Assembly: GCA_009775375.1 (NCBI GenBank)
Contig: VSPO01000001.1
Coordinates: 1-64,000, forward strand
DNA from: Muribaculaceae bacterium
GTDB taxonomy: Bacteria > Bacteroidota > Bacteroidia > Bacteroidales > Muribaculaceae
Length of the DNA: 64,000 bases
Reading direction: 5' to 3'
Shown: positions 9,401-16,628 of the stretch, piece after piece
Layout of the letters: each line of letters begins with the position of its first letter
How positions within the stretch are numbered: the first letter of the stretch is position 1
The notes under the pieces: generated by a model
The model's database searches: none
What the model was told of the DNA's origin: nothing
What the model saw: only the letters and a program-made list of their open reading frames with translations
Made by a program: the position numbers and the translations under genes

Positions 9401-9569
9401 TGATGATAATACAAGACTCTCGTCCTATGGATTGGATGTAAACTATTATTCATTCAATTTCTATCAGGCCACCACAGGCGCACTTGGTATTGCGGATTGG
9501 GGTAGTTGGGCAGGGGGAAATGATCCTTCTGGCACCGATGCTCTTTTGATGAGGTTGGTGGAAGAGTAG
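6402..9569 (+). CDS. Large DUF4906-type fimbrial accessory/tip lipoprotein
   Basis: A 1055-aa lipoprotein with lipobox A-V-S-C24. An N-terminal fimbrillin-like part (about 45-430) contains ITDALSHTRAPGDAIKRVES, an Arg site like those cut in type V subunits, then LCVLIYDKN and NYYIYAVANMG. The rest resembles DUF4906 proteins, with repeated beta-rich Ig-like stretches (for example about 595-690 and 700-790) and a C-terminal region of about 250 residues rich in Tyr, Trp and Asn. Such proteins end many Bacteroidales fimbrial operons and are thought to be tip components that contact the target (family knowledge plus inference). The gene looks AT-richer than its operon partners in the second half. 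It is followed by two strong hairpins that close the operon. Confidence 0.75.
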   Translation: MILSYRNIYRILAVFVVSVCAVSCVPDSYELDTFEDGETDVEAEVVFSPITDALSHTRAPGDAIKRVESLCVLIYDKNKNFVKAEMVSQENINQEGNKDTASDAVGEGEHQAETTTPRAEFILREIDNGNYYIYAVANMGNVAEKVNGKPRYDVSTPEKLKEIMLKWDSGNVEKNNQMFGYFTMSDANRSAGFEAPMLTIKPGRNRIHAWVKRAASKVTVAIDGSGLNEGVEVYVKSIQIKDIPSICWLGKDNTPANTNLIADGEKFVMQDGEHTDKAGNSPMVSKSQPFFYPGMKQEAANLDGAHTETQQALFFYENMQGIGQSKKQTWTPGQTTPQFPNGNDPLDKGFKDNKRNGTYVEVIGYYKGSKDGKASDGPIIYRFMLGKDVDTNYDAQRNYHYKLTLKLLGNANDTDWHIVYDPEPDVIIPNPYYISYLYDQSMNLPLKIMGKRIISLRADIIENGWHAINATNETPSVYWSGVPNDEGVWNGFLSLRKTIHARFGTVAEGFEGKFAKTYTYNKTYWSDNKRGYREYQDLSVGTHNTEDAGEYTVSTNGAGEWTVSIPLYTRAAVMVEQTGYTGNNPYVAYRREAKVKITAKIEDFNGNEQEIICGTESSAKNKPVTIYQMRRVVNPKGIWRPGNSAKPFHVKMMVQEGENNPNFTHLKSDGPWLAVIKKGADWFDLVPTDGKSQKNPDGTISGVGDMYDENNNGREVDFTFKPKGTTSTPRGGLIKIYYNNYSCIHIIFVRQGYEPVSFYSSNVKWHSFNLKTASEEVVDPLLEGSYFRRYNSELPIDATNNKSTMYGWNEAAKAIVWNNNANHAFKIAGKSETKLWKNITTTSTSWPEFKINGKVCRLAKPMDVQEIINNENTIYGYGVLYTDESEYTVEDVAHAYGAREGDIANKGMRGVFVCDSVSGTQIFLPISATGYGRFKQKAMQERYNRQKKDYEGVNQYANRWAPMSNVTEIKDENDGTYGASYKPLLWDIYRKPGALYWICNDDNTRLSSYGLDVNYYSFNFYQATTGALGIADWGSWAGGNDPSGTDALLMRLVEE

Positions 9570-9655
9570 GATTATTCAGGTTCGGATGTATTTAGATTAG
9601 TGGAAAATAAGATATAATATTAAATAAGTGTACGTTAAAAGGGTCTGGGGTGTCG

Positions 9656-9730
9656 AGAGACAGTGCAGGCCGCCTAATTTTAGGTATTTAGTAATAGTTT
9701 AGCATTAAATTCTAATAGGCGGCACTCTCT
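9656..9730 (+). repeat. Long bulged inverted repeat downstream of the fimbrial operon
   Basis: AGAGA-GTGC-CCGCCTA on the left (9656-9675, with small bulges) pairs with TAGGCGGCACTCTCT on the right (9716-9730). The loop is about 40 nt and AT-rich. It lies between the last fimbrial gene and the stronger terminator at 9781, and may be an mRNA-stabilising structure or a first terminator. Confidence 0.5.
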
Positions 9731-9780
9731 GCTGAGGGCGCCGCCTTCATAGTTTTGGAGATAAGGGATAGGGTAGAATT

Positions 9781-9819
9781 AAAAAGCCGGAGAGTCGTCG
9801 CGACTATCCGGCTTTTTTT
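9781..9819 (+). terminator. Rho-independent terminator of the fimbrial operon
   Basis: AGCCGGA-GAGTCG pairs with CGACTA-TCCGGCT around a 3-nt loop, flanked by AAAAA on the left and TTTTTTTC on the right. It lies 212 bp after the DUF4906 stop. The A and T flanks mean it could act in both directions. Confidence 0.85.
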
Positions 9820-9981
9820 CATGACGCAAAGTTTGTTTGTAACTTTGTGCTGCACATGAAGCGTTCTCTAAATCTTTGATGCCACGAATTTAGCAACTTT
9901 ATTTAAAAATACCAAATTTTATTAAATTTAAATTTCTTAAAGGATGATTTTTTGTTTTCAAGGGTGGTTTTCGGTGCAAAA

Positions 9982-10017
9982 CAAGGGCCGTATCCCCGCG
10001 ACGGGATGCGGCCCTTG
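9982..10017 (-). terminator. Terminator of the glp operon
   Basis: CAAGGGCCG (9982-9990) pairs with CGGCCCTTG (10009-10017), with a further inner pairing of ATCCC and GGGAT. Read on the - strand the stem is followed by TTTTGC. It lies 28 bp past the glpF stop codon and closes the operon. Confidence 0.8.
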
Positions 10018-10045
10018 GCAATTTTAAGAGACACGCTATATGCTG

Positions 10046-10804
10046 TCATGCTGAAATCAGGATATTGTATATCCAGAAGACAAGCACGGCGAGCATAGCA
10101 CCGGCTATCGGCCCTACGATCGGCACCCATGCGTAGTCCCATCTGCTGCTGCCTTTCCCTTTTATGCGGAGCACGTGGTGGGCAAGACGTGGTCCGAGAT
10201 CCCGGGCAGGATTGATGGCGTAGCCGGTGGTGCCGCCCAATGCCATTCCTATCACCACGACGAGCAAAGCCACGGGCAAAGCTCCGATTGAACCAAGTCC
10301 TACCTCCGACTTGTTGCCACTCTCAGCAAGAAACAGAATCACGAGTATCAGCACAAACGTCCCGATAAGCTCCGAAAAGAAATTTCTCTTCAAGTTTTTT
10401 ATGGCGGGAATAGTGGCGAAGACCCCGAGCTTGGTGTCCTTGTCTTCGGTGATGTCGAAATGGTCGCGATAGAAAAGATAGACCACGAGTCCGGCAAGGA
10501 AAGCCCCGACGAGCTGAGAGATGATATAAGGCACGACAAGGCTCCAGCTGAATTTCCCGGCTGCTGCAAGCCCCACCGTGACGGCAGGATTAAGGTGAGC
10601 TCCCGTGAACGGTCCGGTGATGAAGACTCCGCACATTACGGCCAATCCCCATGCCAACGTTATGACCACCCAGCCTCCTCCGTTGCCTTTGGAGCCTTTG
10701 AGGGTGGTGCATGCCACAACCCCGCATCCGAGCAGAATCATGACAAACGTGCCCAGGAACTCAAAGAAACATTGCACCAGCAATGACGTCTCAGAAGCTT
10801 CCAT
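10046..10804 (-). CDS. glpF: Glycerol uptake facilitator (aquaglyceroporin) GlpF
   Basis: A 252-aa inner-membrane channel of the MIP family that lets glycerol cross by diffusion. Both signature loops are present: HLNPAVTVG (NPA at about 72-74) and GYAINPARD (NPA at about 198-200). The Arg-Asp after the second NPA is the mark of glycerol facilitators rather than water-only aquaporins. Six membrane segments can be traced. The start at 10804 (MEASETSLL) is preferred because an upstream start would run back into the glpK stop. It is 20 bp downstream of glpK, so uptake and trapping by phosphorylation are co-expressed. It is the last gene of the operon and is followed by a terminator. Confidence 0.95.
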   Translation of the reverse strand: MEASETSLLVQCFFEFLGTFVMILLGCGVVACTTLKGSKGNGGGWVVITLAWGLAVMCGVFITGPFTGAHLNPAVTVGLAAAGKFSWSLVVPYIISQLVGAFLAGLVVYLFYRDHFDITEDKDTKLGVFATIPAIKNLKRNFFSELIGTFVLILVILFLAESGNKSEVGLGSIGALPVALLVVVIGMALGGTTGYAINPARDLGPRLAHHVLRIKGKGSSRWDYAWVPIVGPIAGAMLAVLVFWIYNILISA

Positions 10805-10824
10805 AACTATAAGTTTTTTGATTA

Positions 10825-12321
10825 CTATTTTACGTCGTCTTTCGTCAGCACGCGCCTTACGGCGTCGTGCCATCCGGCAATCGCGTGGCGCACCTTTGTT
10901 TTGTCGGCCGTGGGGTTGAACGTACGTTCAACTTTCCATTGGGCATTGATCTCATCGATATCCTTCCAGTAGCCAACGGCCAATCCGGCGAGATATGCCG
11001 CGCCCAGGGCAGTGGTCTCTGTGATTTCCGGCCTGAGCACCTCCGTGTCGAGGATGTCGCTTTGGAACTGCATCAACAGATTGTTGCGCGAAGCCCCGCC
11101 ATCGACCTTCAGATTGGCTATCGGCAGGCCGCAATCGCGTTCCATAGCCTTGACGATATCATATGTCTGATAGGCTATCCCCTCCAGGGCAGCGCGGGCA
11201 ATGTGGGCGGCGGTTGTCCCACGGGAAATGCCGGAGATCGAGCCCCGGGCGTATTGGTCCCAATAGGGAGCGCCGAGCCCGGTCAGTGCCGGGACGAAAT
11301 AGACCTCCTCCGTGTCGGGCACCGATTCCGCGAGCTTCTCCACCTCCGACGAGGAATGGATGCAGCAAAGACCGTCGCGCAACCATTGCACCACCGACCC
11401 TCCCACGAAAATCGAACCCTCCAGAGCATACGTGACCTTATCGCCGATTTGCCATGCAATCGTGGAGAGCAGACGATTTTTCGATATGATAGGTTTGTCG
11501 CCGGTGTTCATAAGCAGGAAGCACCCCGTGCCATACGTGTTTTTGACGGCTCCCGGCTGCACGCACATCTGCCCGAAGAGGGCTGCCTGCTGGTCGCCTG
11601 CCACTCCGGCAATCGGAATCTCGTGGGCGAAGATCGTGGTCGTGGTGTAGGCCATAACGCCGCTGCTCGGTTTTACCTCGGGCATCATCGACTCCGGAAT
11701 GCCGAAAAGGTGGAGCAGATCCTTGTCCCATTTCATTTCGTGGATGTTGAACAGCATCGTGCGCGAAGCGTTGGTGACGTCCGTCACATGCACCTTGTTG
11801 CGGGTGAGGCATGAAATCAGCCAGCTGTCCACCGTTCCGAACCTTAGTTTCCCCATCTCCGCCAATTTGCGTGCGCCGTGCACATTGTCGAGAATCCATT
11901 TTATCTTCGTCGTGCTGAAATAGGCGTCGATTATAAGTCCGGTCTTCTCCTGAATCATCTTGGAATGGCCTTCGGCACGGAGACGGTCGCAATATTCCGA
12001 GGTGCGGCGGTCTTGCCATACGATGGCGTTGTAGATTGGCTCGCCGGTATCGACGTTCCACACGATGGTCGTTTCCCGCTGGTTGGTGATTCCTATTGCG
12101 GCTATGTCGTGGCCATTGACCCCTATCTTGGAGATAGCCTCGGCAATGACGGCCGCCTGCGAGCCCCATATCTGGTGAGGGTCATGTTCCACCCACCCCG
12201 ACTTCGGGAAAATCTGCGGGAACTCATGCTGGGCAGTGGAGCGAATATTTCCGGCCTGGTCGAATACGATCGCCCGGCTGCTGCTCGTGCCCTGGTCGAG
12301 GGAAAGAATGTATTTTTCCAT
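10825..12321 (-). CDS. glpK: Glycerol kinase GlpK
   Basis: A 498-aa cytoplasmic FGGY-family kinase that converts glycerol and ATP to sn-glycerol 3-phosphate. The N-terminal phosphate-binding segment LSLDQGTSSSRAIVFD (about 6-21) and the C-terminal LKVDGGASRNNLLMQFQSD are both intact, and the length is normal for GlpK. The start at 12321 (MEKYILSLDQ) is chosen by homology; a longer frame would overlap glpC. It lies 37 bp after glpC and 20 bp before glpF. Its product is the substrate of the GlpABC dehydrogenase encoded just upstream. Confidence 0.96.
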   Translation of the reverse strand: MEKYILSLDQGTSSSRAIVFDQAGNIRSTAQHEFPQIFPKSGWVEHDPHQIWGSQAAVIAEAISKIGVNGHDIAAIGITNQRETTIVWNVDTGEPIYNAIVWQDRRTSEYCDRLRAEGHSKMIQEKTGLIIDAYFSTTKIKWILDNVHGARKLAEMGKLRFGTVDSWLISCLTRNKVHVTDVTNASRTMLFNIHEMKWDKDLLHLFGIPESMMPEVKPSSGVMAYTTTTIFAHEIPIAGVAGDQQAALFGQMCVQPGAVKNTYGTGCFLLMNTGDKPIISKNRLLSTIAWQIGDKVTYALEGSIFVGGSVVQWLRDGLCCIHSSSEVEKLAESVPDTEEVYFVPALTGLGAPYWDQYARGSISGISRGTTAAHIARAALEGIAYQTYDIVKAMERDCGLPIANLKVDGGASRNNLLMQFQSDILDTEVLRPEITETTALGAAYLAGLAVGYWKDIDEINAQWKVERTFNPTADKTKVRHAIAGWHDAVRRVLTKDDVK

Positions 12322-12358
12322 AGTATCGTTTTTTAAGAGTGATATTAAAGCAAAGAGG

Positions 12359-13639
12359 TCATTGAGCGACGCCATTCAGCCTCCGGGTTTCCTCCACGTC
12401 GATTGCCTCGGCGAGAATCGAGATGGGGTTGAGGACGTCTATCCCTGTCGACATCTCAATCTGCCATTTGCAGGTCTCGCAGTCGCAAGCCACGAAGTCG
12501 CATCCGCTTTTCAGGATATCCTCGAAGAGTGGAGCCCCGATTTCCTGCGAATAGTCGTAGTACTCCTTCTTGAAGCCGTAGGTGCCGGCAATGCCGCAGC
12601 AATGCGATATCAGATTTATGAACTCCACTCCCGGAATCATCTTCATCAACGAAGCCGAGCAGATGGTCCAACCCAATTTCTCCATATGGCATGGCACATG
12701 GTAGGCTATCCGCTTCTTATAATCCTTGCGGAAGGCAATTTTTGCTTTCCCCTCGTCGAGCAGGCTGAAAATGAAGCGGGTGGCGAGCAAGACGTGAGAG
12801 CGTATATCCTTGTTGTCGAGATTCAGCACGTGGGGATACTCGTCGCGGATAGTGAAGCAGCATGTGGATGAGGTTGCGAGCACATCTTCCCCCCTTTCTA
12901 CGGCTTTGCGTATTGCCCGGATATTGATTTCGGCGTCGCGGGTTGCCTCGTTGACGCAACGGTTGGCAATCTTGGCCACGCCGCAGCATCTCTCCTCGTC
13001 GAGAAGCCTCACGCCGTAGCCAAGCGCGTTGAGCACCTTCACCAGGTCCTTGCCAAGCTCGGGGAAGTTGTAGTTGACGTAGCAACCATGGAAATAAGAC
13101 ACATGCTTCTTGAAATTCCCCTGCTCTCCGGCCGCCTCTTTGCGAAACCATGTCTCGAATCGCTGCGAGGCATAATGCGGGAACGTGCGATGGCGGTCGA
13201 TTTTGAGCACTTTGTCCATAATCAGCTTCACGGGCTTCATCCCGAGAGAGAAATTGACGACGGGGGCCATCGTGGTGGCCATCTTCCCCATGAAGTCGGT
13301 GTTCGAGAGGAGCGAGTCGCGCAGAGAGGGTTTACCTTTGGCGTATTTTATTCTCGCCGACTGGATAATGTCGCCAATTTTGACATTGTTGGGACAAGCC
13401 ACCTCGCAGCGTTTGCAGTTGAGACAATATTTGAGGGCTTCGTCGTAGAAATACGGACGTTTCAGCCTGTAGCGTTCGCCGTCGGGTCCGGCCTGTTTCG
13501 GCCCGGGATAGTCGGGGTTGACGGCCGTCACTGGGCAATAGACCGTGCATATCGTGCATTTTATGCACGATTCGAAATTATTGTGGCTGATGTTTTGCTG
13601 TTGGAGATTCATAGCGTTGACAGGATTCATGGTTTGCAT
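12359..13639 (-). CDS. glpC: Anaerobic glycerol-3-phosphate dehydrogenase subunit GlpC
   Basis: A 426-aa iron-sulfur subunit that links the GlpAB dehydrogenase to the membrane and passes electrons to the quinone pool. Two 4Fe-4S motifs are visible: C25-x2-C28-x2-C31-x3-CP and C72-x2-C75-x2-C78-x3-CP. The C-terminal half has two CCG-type cysteine-rich domains (CCGVAKIANRC and HCCGIAGTYGFKK). Three Met codons lie within the first 10 residues, so the start is uncertain by a few codons. The gene is 10 bp after glpB and 37 bp before glpK. Confidence 0.95.
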   Translation of the reverse strand: MQTMNPVNAMNLQQQNISHNNFESCIKCTICTVYCPVTAVNPDYPGPKQAGPDGERYRLKRPYFYDEALKYCLNCKRCEVACPNNVKIGDIIQSARIKYAKGKPSLRDSLLSNTDFMGKMATTMAPVVNFSLGMKPVKLIMDKVLKIDRHRTFPHYASQRFETWFRKEAAGEQGNFKKHVSYFHGCYVNYNFPELGKDLVKVLNALGYGVRLLDEERCCGVAKIANRCVNEATRDAEINIRAIRKAVERGEDVLATSSTCCFTIRDEYPHVLNLDNKDIRSHVLLATRFIFSLLDEGKAKIAFRKDYKKRIAYHVPCHMEKLGWTICSASLMKMIPGVEFINLISHCCGIAGTYGFKKEYYDYSQEIGAPLFEDILKSGCDFVACDCETCKWQIEMSTGIDVLNPISILAEAIDVEETRRLNGVAQ

Positions 13640-13649
13640 ATTTGATCAA

Positions 13650-14891
13650 TCACTTCGTCACCATGTCGGCGGCATTCAGGGCGGTGGCAAGAGTGATGCC
13701 TGCCCCGCTTCCCTCTTTGAGGGCATTGAATCCCGCCAACAGCGCGCCGGTGGCATACAGGTTGCCAACGGTCTTACCCTCTTTCGAGGGGCGGAAACAG
13801 TCGTCGGTGATGACCCCGAATCCCATGTACGGCTGGGAGGCGTAGAAATTTTCATCATACCATTCCGTCCTCCCTCCTTCGACATTAAGGTCGAGCCCGA
13901 GCACCGGCTCATGTATCCGGTCGATGGTGGCGATCAGTCCGTGGCCGAAAAAGCTGCCGGTCGATATGACGAAGTTCTCAGCTTCGAGCGGGAGGTCGCC
14001 GAAGTTGTCGGTATATACCCGGAGCAGTCTGCCGTCGACAATCTTTCCTTTCCTCACGGTGTCGCCCGGCATGTAGGCTCCTCCAAGCCTGATAAACAGG
14101 TCGCGCAGACTAAGCTGACATCTGACGCCCGGCACTGAAGCCGGAGTTGTGGCCACGAAATGGATGGGCCGGTCGAGGCTTTCACGAAGACGGCACACCG
14201 GAGCATCGCTGAAAATCCCGAGCACGGCCGGCATCACCACCGCGTCAGCCCCCTCCGAGACTCGGTTGATCTCTCTTGCCAGCATGTCGATCGCCTCCCC
14301 GTCGAGCACCCTCGACATGTTGGTGGCCCTCATTTCCGTGGTGCTTTTCCTCAGCACGTCGAGCACGGGCAGGTCGATGTCTGCCGTCGTGCATTCGGCC
14401 CCGAGTTTAGAGAGCCCGTGGCTTAGGAAACGCGGATAGAAATCGAGATACCCCTTTATGTTGACGATTGCATATTTTTTTCCATTGATGTCGGCGGGGG
14501 AATCAACGGTGAAGTAATCATCGAGGGTGAGCCATGCCGGTTTCAGATAGCCGAGCGGGGTCAGCCTGAAATGATTGCGGGATAGAGAGCCGGATGCCTT
14601 TATTCCCGCCTCGCGAAGCAGGGGGGCGACTCTTTCGAGTGAATCTTCGAGTCGCTCCCTGCCGATTTTCCGATAGGGGTGGCTTTCCACAAGATCGCCG
14701 ATTTTATCCAAAGGAGACTCCACCACCTGTCGGCCCCCATGCTCGCAAAGGAACTCAAACGAACCCGACCAGAAATGCAAGGCACTTTGTCCGGCAGATA
14801 TGATGGCGGTCTTTTTCCCCGCCTTTTGGGATATGATTCCGGCCACGAGACCGCTGAGCCCGCCGCCGATTATGATATTGTCGAATTTCAT
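13650..14891 (-). CDS. glpB: Anaerobic glycerol-3-phosphate dehydrogenase subunit GlpB
   Basis: A 413-aa flavoprotein subunit. The N-terminus MKFDNIIIGGGLSGLVAGI is a Rossmann FAD/FMN-binding fold, and a second GTLYATGAL-type flavin segment (NLYATGALLAGFNALKEGSG) lies near the C-terminus. With GlpA it forms the soluble catalytic dimer that oxidises glycerol 3-phosphate to dihydroxyacetone phosphate under anaerobic conditions. Its ATG overlaps the glpA stop by 4 bp, which implies translational coupling. It is followed after 10 bp by glpC. Confidence 0.94.
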   Translation of the reverse strand: MKFDNIIIGGGLSGLVAGIISQKAGKKTAIISAGQSALHFWSGSFEFLCEHGGRQVVESPLDKIGDLVESHPYRKIGRERLEDSLERVAPLLREAGIKASGSLSRNHFRLTPLGYLKPAWLTLDDYFTVDSPADINGKKYAIVNIKGYLDFYPRFLSHGLSKLGAECTTADIDLPVLDVLRKSTTEMRATNMSRVLDGEAIDMLAREINRVSEGADAVVMPAVLGIFSDAPVCRLRESLDRPIHFVATTPASVPGVRCQLSLRDLFIRLGGAYMPGDTVRKGKIVDGRLLRVYTDNFGDLPLEAENFVISTGSFFGHGLIATIDRIHEPVLGLDLNVEGGRTEWYDENFYASQPYMGFGVITDDCFRPSKEGKTVGNLYATGALLAGFNALKEGSGAGITLATALNAADMVTK

Positions 14892-16525
14892 AAGGCTTCA
14901 TTCTTTTTGTCGTAGTTTCCGTCGAGTCCCATAACGCCCTGATAGAGCCAGGACGTGAATTGCACTTCACAAAGCGTCTCCCCCCAACAGACGGGATACA
15001 TGCCGTGCCAGCGCTCGTTGATGAAAGAGGCGAGGTCGTCGAGCCGGCGTTGTGTGCATTTATCGTGCCTCTCAAGCAATCCGGCACCCCTGCAGGCGCA
15101 TAGTTCCCCCTGGCATGTCCCCATCCCCAGGCGCGTGCGCCGTCTGAGGTTGATGAGATTGTCTACGTGAAGCTTGTTGATGGCATATTCCGCTTCTGCC
15201 ACGCTGACCTGTTCGCATTCGCAGATAAGTGCCTCCTCCGATTCGTCGCTTGCACGGATTTTCCCGCTCCAGCTTCCGTGGCGTCCTTCGGTGGCCTTCA
15301 TCTCCGTGCTGAGTTCGATTATGTGGGCTTTCCGCTCCTCATCCTTGGCATTCGGCTCGGAGCCGGGGAGCGGGATTTCGGCGGTTTCGCATGGCTTGCC
15401 GACACCGAGTTTCTTGCAGGCAAGGTCGGTGGCTACTTCCGCCATGCGTCGATACGTCATAAGTTTTCCTCCCGTTATCGTAATGAATCCTTCAAGCCCG
15501 TCTCGGGAGGCATGGTCGAGGCAAACGATTCCTCGGGAGATGCTTCTTCCCGAAGGGTCGTGGTCGGAGGCCACGAGCGGCCTGACTCCTGCGTATGCCC
15601 TCAGCACTCGGCTGTAGGCCAGGGCAGGGGAGAGTTTGATACCCTCGCGTAGCAGGAGGTCAACCTCCGAAGGAGTGACATCCATCTTGTCGATTTCGGA
15701 GAATGGAATGCGCGTGGAGGTGGTGCCGACGACGCAGATAGTGTCGCCCGGCACGAGGATATCGGCGTCGGCCGGTTTGCGGCATCTGTTGATGACCATA
15801 TTATTGATGCGGTGGCCAAAAATCAGCAGCGCCCCTTTTGCGGGATACATGCTGACCTTTACGCCTGCAAGCTGCGCCACGTGGTGGCCCCATATCCCGG
15901 CGGCATTGATTGTGACCTTGCCGTAGACGGCCGACTCCTCGCCCGTATGCTTGCTTTTTATCCTGACCCCTACGATTCTGTCTCCCTCTCTCTCAAATCC
16001 TATGATTTCGTGGTAGGTCACTATGTCGGCTCCGTTGAGACGGGCGGCAAGGATGTTGGCCGTGGTGAGACGGAAAGGATCGACCGAACCGTCGGGAACT
16101 TTTACGACTCCTATAAGGTCGGGATTGACGGCAGGCTCCATCCTTATTGCCTCCTTGGGATCGAGCACTTCTGCCCGTATCCCGCATTTCCTGCAATCCT
16201 CCACGAAAGCATTCTGATAGTCAAGGGTATCCTCGGGGAGGGTGATGAAAAGTCCGTCGGTCTCCTCCACGCAATGGCGGGCAATCTTCCGGAGAATCAT
16301 GTTCTCTTCAATGCACTCGGCAGCCGATTCAGGGTCGGCATGTGCATATCTTGCCCCGCTGTGTAGCAGCCCGTGGTTGCGTCCCGTGGCTCCGGCAGTG
16401 AAGTCGAGACGCTCGATAAGGATTGTCTTCAATCCGCGCATTGCGCAATCGCGGGCGGTGCCAGCACCGGTGGCACCGCCGCCAATGATGATAACGTCGT
16501 ATTCTTTATGGGGGATGTTTTTCAT
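14888..16525 (-). CDS. glpA: Anaerobic glycerol-3-phosphate dehydrogenase subunit GlpA
   Basis: A 545-aa catalytic flavoprotein of the FAD-dependent glycerol-3-phosphate dehydrogenase family. It starts with a dinucleotide fold (YDVIIIGGGATGAGTARD, about 9-26) followed by GATGRNHGLLHSGARYA. The C-terminus carries a BFD-like [2Fe-2S] domain with CECEQ and GTCQGELCACR. The start at 16525 (MKNIPHKEYD) is chosen because the FAD motif follows directly; the longer frame has low-complexity leader coding. It is the first gene of glpABCKF and overlaps glpB by 4 bp. A 13-bp hairpin lies about 30 bp before its start, leaving little room for a promoter there. Confidence 0.95.
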   Translation of the reverse strand: MKNIPHKEYDVIIIGGGATGAGTARDCAMRGLKTILIERLDFTAGATGRNHGLLHSGARYAHADPESAAECIEENMILRKIARHCVEETDGLFITLPEDTLDYQNAFVEDCRKCGIRAEVLDPKEAIRMEPAVNPDLIGVVKVPDGSVDPFRLTTANILAARLNGADIVTYHEIIGFEREGDRIVGVRIKSKHTGEESAVYGKVTINAAGIWGHHVAQLAGVKVSMYPAKGALLIFGHRINNMVINRCRKPADADILVPGDTICVVGTTSTRIPFSEIDKMDVTPSEVDLLLREGIKLSPALAYSRVLRAYAGVRPLVASDHDPSGRSISRGIVCLDHASRDGLEGFITITGGKLMTYRRMAEVATDLACKKLGVGKPCETAEIPLPGSEPNAKDEERKAHIIELSTEMKATEGRHGSWSGKIRASDESEEALICECEQVSVAEAEYAINKLHVDNLINLRRRTRLGMGTCQGELCACRGAGLLERHDKCTQRRLDDLASFINERWHGMYPVCWGETLCEVQFTSWLYQGVMGLDGNYDKKNEAL

Positions 16526-16555
16526 AGCTATTTGATTGGATTCCTTTATAAAACA

Positions 16556-16587
16556 ATAACAAACCATCCGCGAAGATGGTTTGTTAT
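16556..16587 (-). terminator. Hairpin between xylE and glpA (terminator or attenuator)
   Basis: ATAACAAACCATC (16556-16568) and GATGGTTTGTTAT (16575-16587) form a perfect 13-bp stem with a 6-nt loop. On the - strand it is followed by TGTTTTAT, a U-rich tail. It lies 41 bp after the xylE stop and 30 bp before the glpA ATG, so it either ends the xyl operon or controls readthrough into glp. Confidence 0.75.
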
Positions 16588-16628
16588 CAGGAGGGTTGAA
16601 TAGGAGGAGAAGAGCTGTCCGGACGGAA

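Larger units (their letters stand above)
9570..10045. other. Convergent intergenic region between fimbrial and glp operons
   Basis: A gap of 476 bases with no gene. It holds three hairpins: a long bulged stem at 9656-9730, a + strand terminator at 9781-9819 and a - strand terminator at 9982-10017. The remainder (about 9840-9960) is AT-rich with no visible open frame or promoter box. Confidence 0.6.
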
